NCBI GenBank assembly: GCA_032207245.1
Contig: CM063499.1
Coordinates: forward strand, 36,267,104-36,331,103
Source: Pardosa pseudoannulata
Lineage: Eukaryota; Arthropoda; Arachnida; Araneae; Lycosidae
DNA: 64,000 nt
Direction: 5' to 3'
Every line of letters begins with the position of its first letter. Position 1 is the first letter of the stretch. Shown one piece after another: positions 30,580-44,030 of this stretch. The translations under genes were made by a program, and so were the position numbers. The notes under the pieces were generated by a model. It had not been told where the DNA came from, ran no database searches, and was given only the letters and a program-made list of their open reading frames with translations.

Positions 30580-32020
30580 ATCAATGTTGAAAAAACCTAA
30601 GTTAAGAGTAACCGGGCATCGAAGATAAAAGATGGGGGAGTCTTCAGGTTTATCGGAACAGATAGAAAAGGAGAAATATGAGAATAGAAAAAATAGACTA
30701 ACGATCAACTAACAATGATAGATCCCAAATTTCCTTTAAAGAAAAGAAAATGAATTGAAATATAGCGATCGAAGTAAAAAAATCATGTAGATTTAAGAGT
30801 AACCGGGCATCGAAGATAAAAGATGGTGAAAAAAAATCTTCATTTTTATCGGAACAGATAAAAATAGACAATGGATCATAGAAAATAATGATAGATCCCA
30901 AATTTCCTTTAAAGAAAAGAAAATGAATTTTAAAATAGCGAAATAAATAAAAATTATGAAGAATTAAGAATTTCCGGGCATCGGAGATAAAAGATGGTGA
31001 AAACATCTTCATGCTTTTTGGAAGAGATATAGAGAAATAATCATGGGAAATAATGGTTCACCAATTTCTTTGAAAGACAAAAAATGGTTACAGAAAAAAA
31101 ATTGTTGCGATCAATGTTGAAAACACCGCAGAATTAAGAATAAGCGGGCATCTGAGATTAAAAGATAGCGAAAAATATCTTTATGCTTATCAGAACAGAT
31201 ATAAATGGAGAAACGATCGGGAGAAATAATGGTTGTTCAATAATTTAATTTAAAAAAAATGTTAAAATAGCGAACAATGTTGAAAAAATCGGATAAATAA
31301 GAATTACTGGGCATCGGAGAAAAAAGATGGCGAAAATATCTTCATCTCTTTGGAACAAATATAGAGAAATAATCATGGGAAATAATGGTTGATAAATTTC
31401 TTTGAAAAGACAAGAAACGGTTACAGAAAAAAAAATTGTTGTGATCAATGTTGAAAACACCGTAGAATTAAGAATAAGCGGGCATCTGAGATAAAAGACA
31501 GCGAATAATATCTTTATGATTATCAGAACAGATATAAATGGAGAAACGATCGGGAGAAATAATGGTTGATCACCAATTTCCTTTACAGAAAAAATATTAA
31601 AATAGCGGAAATGTTGAAAAAATCGGACAAATAAGAATTACTGGGCATCGAAGAAAAAAGATGGCGAAAATATCTTCATGCTCTTTGGAACAGATATAGA
31701 GAAATAATCTTGGGAAATAATGGTTGACCAATTTCTTTGAAAAGACAAGAAATGGTTACAGAAAAAAAATTAGTTGCGATCAATGTTGAAAACACCGTAG
31801 AATTAAGAATAAGCGGACATCTGAGATAAAAGATAGCGAAAAATATCTTTATGCTTATCAGAACAAATATAAATGGAGAAACGATCGGGATAAATAATGG
31901 TGGTTCAATAATTTCCTTTAAAGAAAAAAAAAATGTTAAAATTGCGAACAATGTCGAAAAAATCGGACAAATAAGAATTACTTGGCATCGGACAAAAAAA
32001 ATGGCGAAATGTGCCAGTAC
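30580..32020. repeat. ~168-bp satellite in dimeric arrangement, ~9 units
   Basis: GGGCATCGGAGATAAAAGAT-type cores at 30614, 30805, 30976, 31146, 31309, 31480, 31643, 31816 and 31984. Two unit types alternate (GCGGGCATCTGAG and TACTGGGCATCGGAG), giving a ~335-bp dimer. The open minus-strand frames of 71-104 codons follow the repeat and are not separate genes. Confidence 0.93.
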
Positions 32021-32379
32021 AACGAGTTAAAATAGTCTACACTCGTTAACGTTGGAGAATTTCCGTGAAATTTATCAAACCAATAATCAAGACGGTGAAG
32101 TTACAGGAAATTGGAAATTAATATAGACAGCAAGTACAAAGAGTATAAAGTAATTTTAGATTAGAATAGTTGAATAGTTGAAGAAGGTATGAAGCACGTT
32201 CCATCAATGAACGTTGAGGATAGGTAGACGGACAGAAAATATGACATTAAATGAAAATATACATGCATTACAAGTCTAAATTTTAGACATGTCACGTACA
32301 CATGTAGTCTACATATGACCTATTAATTTTTGAGCATATCAAAATATAAAATTATCTGTATATCGAGAGATTTTTAAAT

Positions 32380-33360
32380 AATCAGGCTCAAAAGTTTATC
32401 GATGTCGTGAAAAAAACCGAAGTTCAAGATTATCAGACACCCAAACATAAAACACGATGGAAAAATCTCTTTATCGGAACAGATAAATGGAAAAACAATC
32501 ACGAAAAATAACGATTGATGACCACTTTCCTTTGGATAAAATATACATGCATTACATGTCTAAATTTTAGACACGTCATGTACACATATAGTCCATGTAC
32601 TATGTATTATATGTGTGAATATCAATAAATGAAATTATCTGTATATTGAGAGATTTTTAAATAATCGGGCTGAATAGTTTATCAATGTCGTGAAAGCCCC
32701 GAAATTCAAGATTATCAGACACCCAAAAATAAAACACGATGGAAAAATCTCTTTAATGGAACAGATAAATGGAAAAACAATCACGAAAAATAACGATTGA
32801 TGACTACTTTCGCTTGGATAAATGTCATGTACACATATAGTCTACGTACTACGTATTTATTTGTGTGAATATCAATAAATGAAATTATCTGTATATCGAG
32901 AGATTTTTAAATAATCAGGCTCAAAAGTTTATCGATGTCGTGAAAACCCCGAAGTTCAAGATTATCAGACACCCAAACATAAAACACGATGGAAAAATCT
33001 CTTTATCGGAACAGATAAATGGAAAAACAATTACGAAAAATAACGATTGATGACCACTTTCGCTTGGATAAAATATACATGCATTACATGTCTAAATTTT
33101 AGACCTGTCATGTACACGTATAGTCCACGTACTACGACGTACTTATTAGTGTGAATATCAATAAATGAAATTATCTGTATATATAGAGATTTTTAAATAA
33201 TCAGGCTCAATAGTTTATCGATGTCGTGAAAACCTCGAAGTTCAAGATTATCAGACACCCAAACATAAAACACGATGGAAAAATCTCTTTATCGGAACAG
33301 ATAAATGGAAAAACAATCACGAAAAATAACGATTGATGACCACTTTCGTTTGGGAAAAAA
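32380..33360. repeat. ~285-bp satellite array, 4 units
   Basis: ACACCCAAACATAAAACACG recurs at 32437, 32719, 32969 and 33255. The third unit has lost a ~32-bp segment (ATATACATGCATTACATGTC). Phrases such as GGAACAGATAAATGG link it to the preceding 168-bp family, so the two arrays probably share ancestry. Confidence 0.92.
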
Positions 33361-33925
33361 AATGAAAAAATCAAGCTTACAGTAACGTGTACTTTAAAAT
33401 AGGTTTTCGGACAGGTAAGGAAATAGCAATATTCCCCCTTGGAGAAAATCCATTTGATGATCGCAGAAGGCTCACGAGAAACGAATACGAAAATCGATTT
33501 CTCGTGTAATCCACTCTTTTTTTATATTTTATTTTATATCGAACCGTAACGGTGGATATATAGAGCGATTCTTGAGAGAGTTGTCCGTGCCAGTGATTCG
33601 CTACAAGAAATTCTGCGAGTTGTATGGGCAGGTACTTTTAAAATAATCCATTGCAATATACTGAAGGGGGCACACCACATTTAAACCTTAAAAAATTCAA
33701 TTTTTTTATATTCACATTTTTTTTAAATCTATCGATATTTTTGAATTGTTTAAAACAATTTGTTTTAAACAATTCAGTTATATCGATAGAATGTGTAAAA
33801 GTATACAATATCTATTGAAATATTCGAATTAGAATCTGTAAAAGTATACAATATTTGCATTTAATATCATAGATTTTAAGGAAACAAAAATTTAAATACA
33901 TTATGCTAAAAACGGTGTTTTTTTT
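33361..33925. other. Spacer between satellite arrays
   Basis: Unique sequence (including GGTGGATATATAGAGCGATT, then TTGTCCGTGCCAGTGATTCG) with no recognised gene. A short palindrome TTTAAAACAATTTGTTTTAA, continuing to CAATTC, is near 33750. Confidence 0.4.
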
Positions 33926-33927
33926 CA

Positions 33928-36560
33928 GCTTGCGTACACAGTAAATAATAAAACTATTGCATATATTGATTTAAAATTTTCACAGTAACTACATCGTAGT
34001 CCAATGATGAAACTGTATCTACTTTTTTCGTTTTTGGTCATTTCATTGAGTATTTATAGTATTTGAAATCGAGTTTTTAAACGTTATTTTAGTTTTTTGA
34101 AAATTCAATCATCTGGTGTAATAGTTTGATATTTTTGAATAAAGTGAGTAGACGGAGAATTATATCTAATAATTATTTACAAAAAAGCTATTGCATATAA
34201 TATTGCATATATTGATTTAAAATTTTCACAGTAAATACATCGTAGTCCAATGATGAAACTGTATCTACTTTTTTCGTTTTTGGTCATTTCATTGAGTATT
34301 TATAGTATTTGAAATCGAGTTTTTAAACGTTATTTTAGTTTTTTGAAAATTCAATCACTAGTTTTATAGTTTGATATTTTTGAATAAAGTAAGTAGACGG
34401 AGAAATATATCTAATAATTATTTACAAAAAAGCTATTGCACATATTGCATATAAATTAAAAAAACTATTGCATATATTTATTTAAAATTTTCACAGTAAA
34501 TACCTCATAGACTAATGATGAAACTGTATCTACTTTTTTCGTTTTTGGTCATTTCATTTAGTATTTATAGTATTTGAAATCGAATTTTTAAACATTATTT
34601 TAGCTTTTTTGAAAATTCAATCATCTGCTGTAATAGTTTGATATTTTTTTTATAAAGTAAGTAGGCGGATAATTATATCTAATAATTATTTACAAAAAAG
34701 CTATTGCATATATTGCATATAAATAAAAAACTATTGCATATATTTATTTAAAATTTTCACAGTAAATACCTCATAGACCAATGATGAAACTGTATCTACT
34801 TTTCTTCGTTTTTGGCCATTTCATCTAGTATTTTTAGTATTTGAAGTCGAATTTTTAAACATTATTTTAACTTTTTTGAAAATTCAATCACTTGTTGAAA
34901 TAGTTTGATTTTTATTAAAAAAGTAAGTATATGGAGAGTTATGTCTAATAATTATTTACAAAAAAGCTATTGCATACATTGCATATAAATAAAAAAAACT
35001 ATTGTATATATTGATTTAAAATTTTCACAGTAAATACATCATAAACCAATGATGAAACTGTATCTACTGTTTTCGTTTTTGGTCATTTCATTTAGTATTT
35101 ATAGTATTTGAAATCGAATTTTTAAACATTATTTTATTTTTTTTGAAAATTCAATCACCTGGTGTAATAGTTTGATATTTTTGAATAAAGTAAGTAGACG
35201 GAGAATTATATCTAATAATTATTTACAAAAAAGCTATTGCATATATTGCATATAAATTAAAAAAAACTATTGCATATATTGATTTAAAATTTTCACAGTA
35301 AATACATCGTAGACCAATGATGAAACTGTATCTACTTTTTTCGCTTTTGGTCATTTCATTTAGTATTTATAGTATTTGAAATCGAATTTTTAAACATTAT
35401 TTTAGCTTTTTTGAAAATTCAATCATCTGGTGTAATAGTTTGATATTTTTGAATAAAGTAAGTAGACGGAGAATTATATCTAATAATTATTTACAAAAAA
35501 GCTATTGCATATATTGCATATAAATAAAAAACTATTGCATATATTGATTTAAAATTTTCACAGTAAATACCTCTTAGACTAATGATGAAACTGTATCTAC
35601 GTTTTTCGTTTTTGGTGATTTTATATAGTATTTATAGTATTTGAAATCGAAATTTTAAACATTATTTTAGGTTTTTAAAAATTCACTCACCTGGTGTTAC
35701 AGTTTGATATACTTGAATAAAGTAGACGGAGAATTATATCCAATAATTATTTACAAAAAAGCTACTGCAAATATTGCATATAAATAAAAAACTATTGCAT
35801 ATATTGATTTAAAATTTTCACAGTAAATACATCTTTTACGAATAATGAAACTTTATCTACTTTTTCGCTTTTGGTCATTTTATTGAGTATTTATAGTATT
35901 TGAAATCGAATTTTTAAACATTATTTTAGTTTTTTTGAAAATTCAATCATCTGGTGTAATAGTTTGATATTTTTGAATAAAGTAAGACGGAGAATTATAT
36001 CCAATAATTATTTACAAAAAAGCTACTGCAAATATTGCATATAAATAAAAAAACTTGCATATATTTATTTAAAATTTTTACAGTAAATACATCATAGACC
36101 AATGATGAAACTGTATCTACTGTTTTCGTTTTTCTTCATTTCATTTAGTATATATAGTATTTGAAATCGAATTTTTAAACATTATTTTACTTTTTTTTAA
36201 AATTCAATCACCTGGTGTAATAGTTTGATATTTTTGAATAAAGTAAGCAGATGGAGAATTATATCTAATAATTATTTACAAAAAAGCTATTGCATATATT
36301 GCATATAAATTAAAACAAAACTATTGCATATATTGATTTAAAATTTTCACAGTAAATACATCATAGACCAATGATGAAACTGTATCTACTGTTTTCGTTT
36401 TTCTTCATTTCATTTAGTATATATAGTATTTGAAATAGAATTTTTAAACAGTATTTTAGCTTTTTTGAAAATTCAATCATCTGCTGTAATAGTTTGATAT
36501 TTTTGAATAAAGTAAGCAGATGGAGAATTATGTCTAATAATTATTCTAATAATTATTTAT
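33928..36560. repeat. ~265-bp satellite array, 10 units
   Basis: AATGATGAAACTGTATCTAC recurs at 34002, 34249, 34515, 34781, 35047, 35317, 35580, 36101 and 36370, with a variant at 35843. The unit contains TATTGCATATATTGATTTAA and AATCTAATAATTATTTACAA-like segments. Units differ by a few percent. Confidence 0.95.
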
Positions 36561-36564
36561 TAGT

Positions 36565-38480
36565 TTGTGGACATTTCTAAGATACATTGATTTTAATTTA
36601 ATGCTATATAAATGATCATATCTTTTAAATAATTCCTGCAACAAATGTTATTTTAGTAATAAAGGATTAATTAAGTAATAATCCTTGCGATAATGTAGCC
36701 ATGTTGCCAGGATGAATGTAGCAAAAGGAAAAGGTAAACTTTTCAGGAAAGTTTGAATTTTTTCTAAACTTAGGTTTAGTTTATGAACGCTTTTAGGATA
36801 CATTAATTTCAATTTAGTGCTACATAAATGATCATATCTCTTAACAAATAATTCCCACAACAAATGTTATTTTAGTAATAAAGAATTAAGTAAATAATAA
36901 TCCTTGCTATATTGTAGCCTTGTTGCCAGGATAAATGTAGTAAATGGAAATGGCAAACTTTTCAGGAAAGTTTGAATTTTTTCCAAACTTAGGTTTAGTG
37001 TATGGACGTTTCTAGGATACATTGATTTCAATTTATTGTTACATAAATGATCATATCTCTTAACAAATAATTCCTGTAACAAATGCTATTTTAGTAATAA
37101 AGGATTACTAAATAATAATTTGAACTATATTGTAGCCCTGTTGCCAGGATGAATGTAGTAAATGAAAAAGGTAAACTTTTCAGGAAAGTTTGAATATTTT
37201 CTAAACTTAGGTTTAGTTTGTGGACGTTTCTATGATACATTGATTTTAATTTATTGCTACATAAATAATGATATCTCTTAACAAACAATTCCTGCAACAA
37301 ATGTTATTTTAGTAATAAAGGATTATTAAATAATAATCCTTACTATATTGTAGTCATGTTGCCAGGATGAATGTAGCAAATGGTAAGTATTTCAAAATAA
37401 TTTGAATTTCTTCTAAACACAGAACCATGGAAGAATATAGAAGTTCATAAGCCACATTGATTTTAGTTTAGAAATATGTAAATAAACATATCTTTGAACA
37501 ATTAATTCCTGTAACAAATGCTAATTGAATAATAAAATAGGTGAAATAAAGAATAATCATTGCTATACTGAAGGTATGTTGCTGTGATGAATTCAGCAAA
37601 TAGAAAGGAAAAACATTTCTGAAAAGTTTGAATTTGTTGTTAGCATAGGTCTATACTATAGTTTTTAGCTATTAATTTACACTGATATTAGTATAGCATT
37701 ACATGAATAATCATATCTTTTAACAATTAATTCCTGTAAAAAATATTATTTCAGTAATAAAGGATTAATTAAGTAATAGTCCTTGTTATATTGTAACCAT
37801 GTTTCTGGAATTAATTCAGCAAATGAAAAGGAAAAACATTTCTGAAAAGTTTGAATTTGTTGTTAGCATAGATCCATACTATAGTTTTTAGCTATTAATT
37901 TACACTGATATTAATTTAGTATTACATAAATAATCACATCTTTTAACAATTAATTCCTGTATCAAATATTATTTCAGTAATAAAGGATTAATTAGGTAAT
38001 AATCATTGCTATATTGTAACCATGTTTCTGGAATTAATTAAAGGAAAAATATTTCTGAAAAGTTTGAATTTGTTGTTAGCATAGATCCATACTATAGTTT
38101 TTAGCTATTAATTTACACTGATATTAATTTAGTATTACATAAATAATCATATCTTTTAACAATTAATTCCTGTAACAAATATTATTTCAGTAATAAAGGA
38201 TTAATTAGGTAATAATCATTGCTATGTTGTAACCATGTTTCTGGAATTAATTCAGCAAATGGAAAGGAAAAACATTTCTGAAAAGTTTGAATTTGTTGTT
38301 AGCATAGATCCATACTATAGTTTTTAGCTATTAATTTACACTGATATTAATTTAGTATTACATAAATAATCATATCTTTTAACAATTAATTCCTGTAACA
38401 AATATTATTTCAGTAATAAAGGATTAATTAGGTAATAATCATTGTTGTAACCATGTTTCTGGAATTAATTCAGCAAATGG
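36565..38480. repeat. ~219-bp satellite array, ~9 units, two subfamilies
   Basis: AACAAATGTTATTTTAGTAA-type cores at about 219-bp spacing from 36640 to 38400. The first four units (AGGAAAGTTTGAATTTTTTC) and the last four (TTTGAATTTGTTGTTAGCAT) form two subfamilies joined by a mixed unit near 37400-37560. Three units are open on the minus strand. Confidence 0.94.
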
Positions 38481-39590
38481 AAAGAATAAACATTACATTC
38501 AATTTTGAAATTGTTCTAAAATATGTCTAGTTTATAATAGTTTTCAACGACAGAAAACTCATACACAATCAATTAACGTAAAAGTACAGTGCTAGATTAG
38601 CCATTTTACAAGGGGTTACAGTTTAAAAATTAGAATAAAGTGTTTAACTATGTGCATATTTGCATAGTGCTGCTTTATTGATATTCCAAACATAACTTTA
38701 GTGCAACAATTTATCAACAAGAAAATAAAACGTAAAGAAGAAACCTTTCAAATATTCCTTTCACGACGAAATCTGCAAATGCATTTTCATACAACCATTT
38801 AAATAAAAGAAATACCCGAGTTCAAACTCAAGTGTGGTTTTAAAGCTTTACGAAATAAATTTGGCAAAGGAAAAAAACTTTTGAAGAGTTTTAATACTTT
38901 GATGGCACGTATATTGCGATAAAAACAACATTTCAATTTCTTTGAAAGGATCAGAAGGTTTTAAATGGTACCTCGGCCAGTGAAGAATTTTTTAGCCATA
39001 TCGATTTAAATTCGATACTGCATTATTAAAAATAAAAGTACAACTTTTGTATCCCGTTGCCCTTTATCTAGTAAGATTAAAACGAAACTCGAGGCTTAAG
39101 TGGTTTTAAAGCAAACAACGTCAAAAACAAATAAAGAAGTACTTGTCTTTTTATGGTTTAAGTTACTAAGTATATTTGCTTCCTTAAGAGGCTAGTATAA
39201 GATTTCTTTGGATGTGCTTAAAGAATTCCCCTTTTACTTTATCCAAAATTTAAATATAGTTTTTGTCAACGAAATATCCTTTGTTTAACCCAAAATTATG
39301 TTAGCATATTAACTGTCTTTAAACAAAAAAATATAAAGAGATAAAGGGAAAGGTGAATGGACAAAATGAAACAAGCAATAAAAGAAAAAAAGAAATTCAT
39401 CAGATAGAAGAACTAAAGCCTTTGTACTCATATTTCCGTGATACACACTTAAAATATCTTGTCAAATAAAAGCAATATGCAAAATATATGCATAATATGC
39501 TTTGCATATTCGTCTTCTTGTTTACTATGCACTTCAAAATGGCTCAATCAGCTTGTGATGAAATTTTGTATGGCAATCCAGGTACATTCC
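38481..39590. other. AT-rich unique sequence, no gene recognised
   Basis: No frame with family resemblance. It is the longest stretch between 30 and 52 kb that is not tandemly repeated. Confidence 0.45.
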
Positions 39591-39603
39591 GGGAAGGTTT
39601 CAA

Positions 39604-39784
39604 GGTTTGGTTTGGTTTGGAGCGCTACGGTCTACTGTTTTGCACACGAGGGCTAATGATACCGGGACCTACAGTTTAAAGCCGATTCCGAACGGCTACA
39701 AACATCCATGCCAGCAGCGGGATTCGAACCCACGAACTCCGGTTCCGAAGAGCAGCACTCTACCATTCGGCCATCGTTCGGCCC
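39604..39784 (-). mobile_element. SINE family B, full-length, with 13-bp target duplication
   Basis: Perfect flanking duplication GGGAAGGTTTCAA at 39591-39603 and 39785-39797. Minus strand: head GGGCCGAACGATGGCCGAAT, box B GGGTTCGAATCC, shared body, and tail of three CCAAA units. Structure and duplication length show LINE-mediated insertion. Confidence 0.95.
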
Positions 39785-39834
39785 GGGAAGGTTTCAAACA
39801 TATTTCGATAACCTAATTTATTGAAGCAAAAACT

Positions 39835-41640
39835 ACATAACTTGCGAAGGATCATCTACAAGATTCCACCTTGTAGGTTTTAAGCAATATTACTCACAAG
39901 AAACAGCCTTCCATTGCTGATGTAAGTCTTTTTTGGTGTTACTTAGAAAGACTATTTAATTGAATAAAAGAATAACTACATGATCACGAAAACAAAACAA
40001 AAATGCAGAACTTGTGAAGGTTTTACTAAAAGATTCCACCCTGTAGGTTTTAGGCAATAATATCACACGAAACTACCTTCCATTGCTGATGTAAGATTAT
40101 TTTTGTGTTCCTATGAGAGACATATTGCAGAAAAAAAGAACTTGTGAAGAATCCTCTACAAGATTCCACCTTGTAACTTTTGGGCAGAAATTCTCAGAAA
40201 AACAGTCTTCCATTGCTGGTGTAAGGCTTTTTTGGTGTTTCTTCGAGAGACTAATTTATTGAGAAAAAAAATAAGTACTTGAACACGAAAACAGAACAAA
40301 AATGCAGAACTTGTGAAGGATCCTCTACAATATTTCACCCTGTAACTTTTGAGCACAATTTCTCAGAAGAAACAGTGTTCTGCTGGTGTAAGGTATTTTT
40401 GGTGTTTCTACGAGAGACTAATTTATTCAAGAAAAAGATAACTATTTGAACACGAAAACAGAACAAAAATGCAGAACTTTTGAAGGATTATCTACAAGAA
40501 GCCACCCTGTAGCTTTTGGGCAGAAATTCTCAGGAGAAACAGTCTTCCATTGCTAGTGTAAGGCATTTTTGGTGTTTCTTCGAGAGACTAGTTATTGAAG
40601 AAAAAATAACTACTTGAACACGCAAATAGAACAAAAATGCAGACTTGTGAAGGATCCTCTACAAGATTCCACCCTGTAACTTTTGAGCACAATTTCTTAG
40701 AAGAAAATGCCTTCTATTGCTGGTGTAAGGCTTTTTTGTGGTGTTCCTTCGAGAGACTTATTGATAAAAAAAAATAACTACATGAATACGAAAGCAGAAC
40801 AAAAATGCAGAACTCGTAAAGGATCCTCTACAAGATTCCACCCTGTAGGTTTTAGGTAATATTACTCACAAAAACAGCCTTCATTGCTAATGTAAGGCTC
40901 TATTTTTGTGTTCCTTCAAGAGACTTATTGAAGAAAAAAATAACATAAACACGAAAACAGAACAGAAATGCAGGACTTGAGAAGGGTCCTCTACAAGATT
41001 CAACCCTGTAGCTTTGGGGCAGAAATTCTCACATGAAACAGTCTTCCATTGCTGGTGTAAGGCAATTTTGGTGTTTCTACGAGAGACTAATTTTTTGAAG
41101 GAAAAAAAAATAACTTCTTGAACACGAAAACAGAACAAAAATGCAGAACTTTTGAAGGGTCCTCTACAAGATTCAACCCTGTAGCTTTTAGGCAGAAATT
41201 CTTACATGAAACAGTCTTCCATTGCTGGTGTAAGGCTTTTTTGGTGTTTCTTCGAGAGACTAGTAATTGAAGAAAAAACAACTACTTGAACACGCAAATA
41301 GAACAAAAATGCAGACCTTGTGAAGGATCCTCTACAAGATTCCACCCTGTAGCTTTTGGGCAGAAATTCTCAGGAGAAACAGTCTTCCATTGCTAGTGTA
41401 AGGCATTTTTGGTGTTTCTTCGAGAGACTAATTTATTGAAGAATAAAAAAAAGAACTTCTTGAACATGAAAGCAGAACAAAAAGGCAGAACTTGTGAAAG
41501 ATGCTCTACAAGATTCTACCCTATAACTTTTGGGCAGAATTTAACAGAAAAAACAGCCTTACATTGCTGGTGTAAGGCTTTTTTAGTGTTTCTTCGTAAG
41601 ACTAGTTAATGAAGAAAAAATTTCATAAAAAGACAAAACA
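39835..41640. repeat. ~170-bp satellite array, ~11 units
   Basis: TTCCATTGCTGGTGTAAGGC-type cores at about 39909, 40078, 40208, 40376, 40545, 40695, 40877, 41046, 41217, 41386 and 41559. Each unit has ACAAGATTCCACCCTGTAGC and TTCTTCGAGAGACTA. Several units are open on the minus strand (NTKKALHQQWKTV), an effect of repetition. Confidence 0.95.
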
Positions 41641-42239
41641 AAAACATACTTTTCGATATAGTAATATCTTATTTTTTATTAATTATTTTAATAATTTAAT
41701 ATCTAAAAATGAATAAATGACATTGCGTCTAAATACAAGTACGTTTTGAATAATAATACTGATTTATATTAATCGGGATAAGTTTGACCCAGTATGCGGT
41801 TTAAAGTAGACAGAAACTCCCGCAGTTCTAGTGCCAAAAAATATACGAATCCAAATAAAAAAGGCCACAAAATGCTTTCCTTTTCTACTCCAAACACCGT
41901 GACGCTGTAAATAAAAGTTTGAAAAAATATTTCCAGAATTCCTCACCAAATACCGTTCGTCACAGCTAGAGACACTTCCTGGGTTTTCAACAACTGGATG
42001 ACACATTTAAACAGCACTCTCCCTCACAAAGCCATTTATTGCTGAGCAGGTGTTTGGCTTCTTTCGGCACGTGACGGATTTTCAGCGAATTATAATCTTA
42101 TTGTCTAACCCACTTCCATCATTTTAACTTTTCAATTCTTGTCACAGATATCTTGACACTTATTTAGACGGTAAAGGGTCTAAGGAGTTTTACTTTGTCG
42201 CAGAAGGCTGAATTTTATTTGTTACAAATTAATTTTTTT
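41641..42239. other. Unique sequence, no gene recognised
   Basis: An 80-codon open minus-strand frame (42006-41764) has no recognised family and no exon borders that fit the formin. Confidence 0.4.
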
Positions 42240-42293
42240 TCCTCCTCGCGTACACATCAAATTGTAGTGAAATGTTTACCAACAAATACTTGA

Positions 42294-42476
42294 TTGGTTT
42301 GGTTTGGTTTGGAGCGCTACGGTCTACTGTTTTGCACACGAGGGCTAATGAGACCGGGACCTACTGCTTAAAGCCGATTCCGAACGGCTACGAACATCCA
42401 TGCCATAGTGGGATTCGAACCCACAAACTCCGGTACCGAAGATCAGCGCCCTAACCAATCGGCCAGCGCTCGGCCC
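42294..42476 (-). mobile_element. SINE family B in macrosatellite unit 1
   Basis: Flanked by AACAAATACTTGA (42281-42293) and AACAAATGCTTGA (42477-42489). The uninterrupted site AACAAATGCTTRAACAG is seen in units 2 and 3. Full-length, minus orientation, tail (CCAAA)n at the left end. Confidence 0.94.
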
Positions 42477-42580
42477 AACAAATGCTTGAACAGTTCAGAA
42501 CATATGATATTAGCATATAACCCGTCATGTGACGGGATAAGTAACATCTTTAACTTTCCAGAAATTTAAAGTACTCTATA

Positions 42581-43349
42581 CAGGGTATCTGCCAAAATAA
42601 AATGTTTCAAATCCATGACTTTTCATGACTTTCCCTGATTCAGCAGATCATTTTCCATGACTTTAAAAAGCTTTCGTTAAAGTATATATGAATAAAACTT
42701 CTGATTACATACATATAAAATATATGCTTTTAGAGACATTACAGGAATTTTATTATAAAAAACTATAAACTTACTTTATAAATATTAATAAACTCACATA
42801 CATAAAAATAAATTGTTGTATCTACATACCTAAGTTTAATCATATAGCAATTTTTCAATCAAAATGTTTCCAATTTGAATTCAGTGTACTTTGGTATTAT
42901 CCAGGTGTCCATGAATAGTAGCCAAATATATCCCTATAATGTTTATATACAATATCCCTAGAGATAAACTTATATTTTGTGAAAAAATCTTAATTTTTAT
43001 TAAAAAATAATGAATATTATATTAATAAAATTTTAATCTACAAGAAAAGACCAGAATAATATACATTTACCCACCCATTAAGCTTTCTTGCTTTGAGTTT
43101 CCTTGGTGAACAAATTTTAATTGGCAATATGGTCAATAGGATAATACATAAATACCAAACTCAGTAACTTCAGCCAAATGACAAGTAAAAATAGAATTAA
43201 ACAATTCAATGCATTTTTTTAATCGGTAGTTTAGCGAATCCATGACTTTTACTCATTTTACTTGAAAAATCATGACTTTCCATGACAAAATTAATCCATT
43301 GTCTAAATCCATGATTTTCCATGACTTTCCAGGTGCGCGGAAACCATGT
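42581..43349 (+). repeat. Dispersed 770-bp repeat, copy 2 (possible hAT-like MITE)
   Basis: Near-identical to 2475-3240 and inserted in macrosatellite unit 1: sister units read GTACTCTATAAGGCAGATAA across the site, whereas here GTACTCTATA is followed by CAGGGTATCTGCC, and the sequence resumes after GGAAACCATG. This defines both ends. An 8-bp duplication is not clear. Confidence 0.8.
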
Positions 43350-44030
43350 ATGTAAAGCAGATAAAAAATAGGCAAATTTTTGTCTGATAATTATCTGGTA
43401 CTTGATCAAAATTTATTAATCTTTACACTCCTCTTAAGTCTCCCGATACTGTGTATGCAGTTTAGAGTCATGTTGAATTCATTGAGAAAGATAATTCAAA
43501 GTTTTCTTAACTACGTCGAAAATACTATTAAGTTCTTAACAATTTTTTAACACAGTAATTGATGGAAGTAAAGGAATGAAACTATCATTTCCACTACACC
43601 CTGGTGGTAGATAGAATTTGTTGTTAATACCGGTGATAAAATTTTCATTGCAACAAAAATAATCGATGATTAAATTTAAAATTATCACATATGTATCTAA
43701 TCTATTATTTAAGCCAAATATAAAAGAAAATTATTTACGTAATATCTAAGTTCAGTGATAAAACGTAAGAAAATAATGCAGACGATATTTAAATAATTTA
43801 AAATAAGAAAGGATTAAATGAGATGGTTAAAGGTATGAAGTCATAATGCTAGAAAAAAATGTTGGTTTTATCTATTATTATGGGACAAATTGATAAATTT
43901 AATTGCCTGATCTTATCCTGGGAAAATAGGGCTTTAAATAATGGCATTAAATGCTAGGGGTAGGGGTGGATATGGAACGTTGCTAACCCTAACTCCCCAA
44001 GAATCCAATATGGATGCCTCTATCCATTCC

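Noticed and set aside
29495..30584. Several frames of 80-197 codons
   Set aside because: Also microsatellite translation; open on both strands in many frames.
30698..31951. Minus-strand frames of 71-104 codons as a tandem gene family
   Set aside because: They follow the ~168-bp satellite period; starts and stops move with unit variants.
43980..44000. Telomere-like CTAACCCTAACTCC
   Set aside because: A single partial motif repeated only because the macrosatellite unit is repeated; no telomere array.
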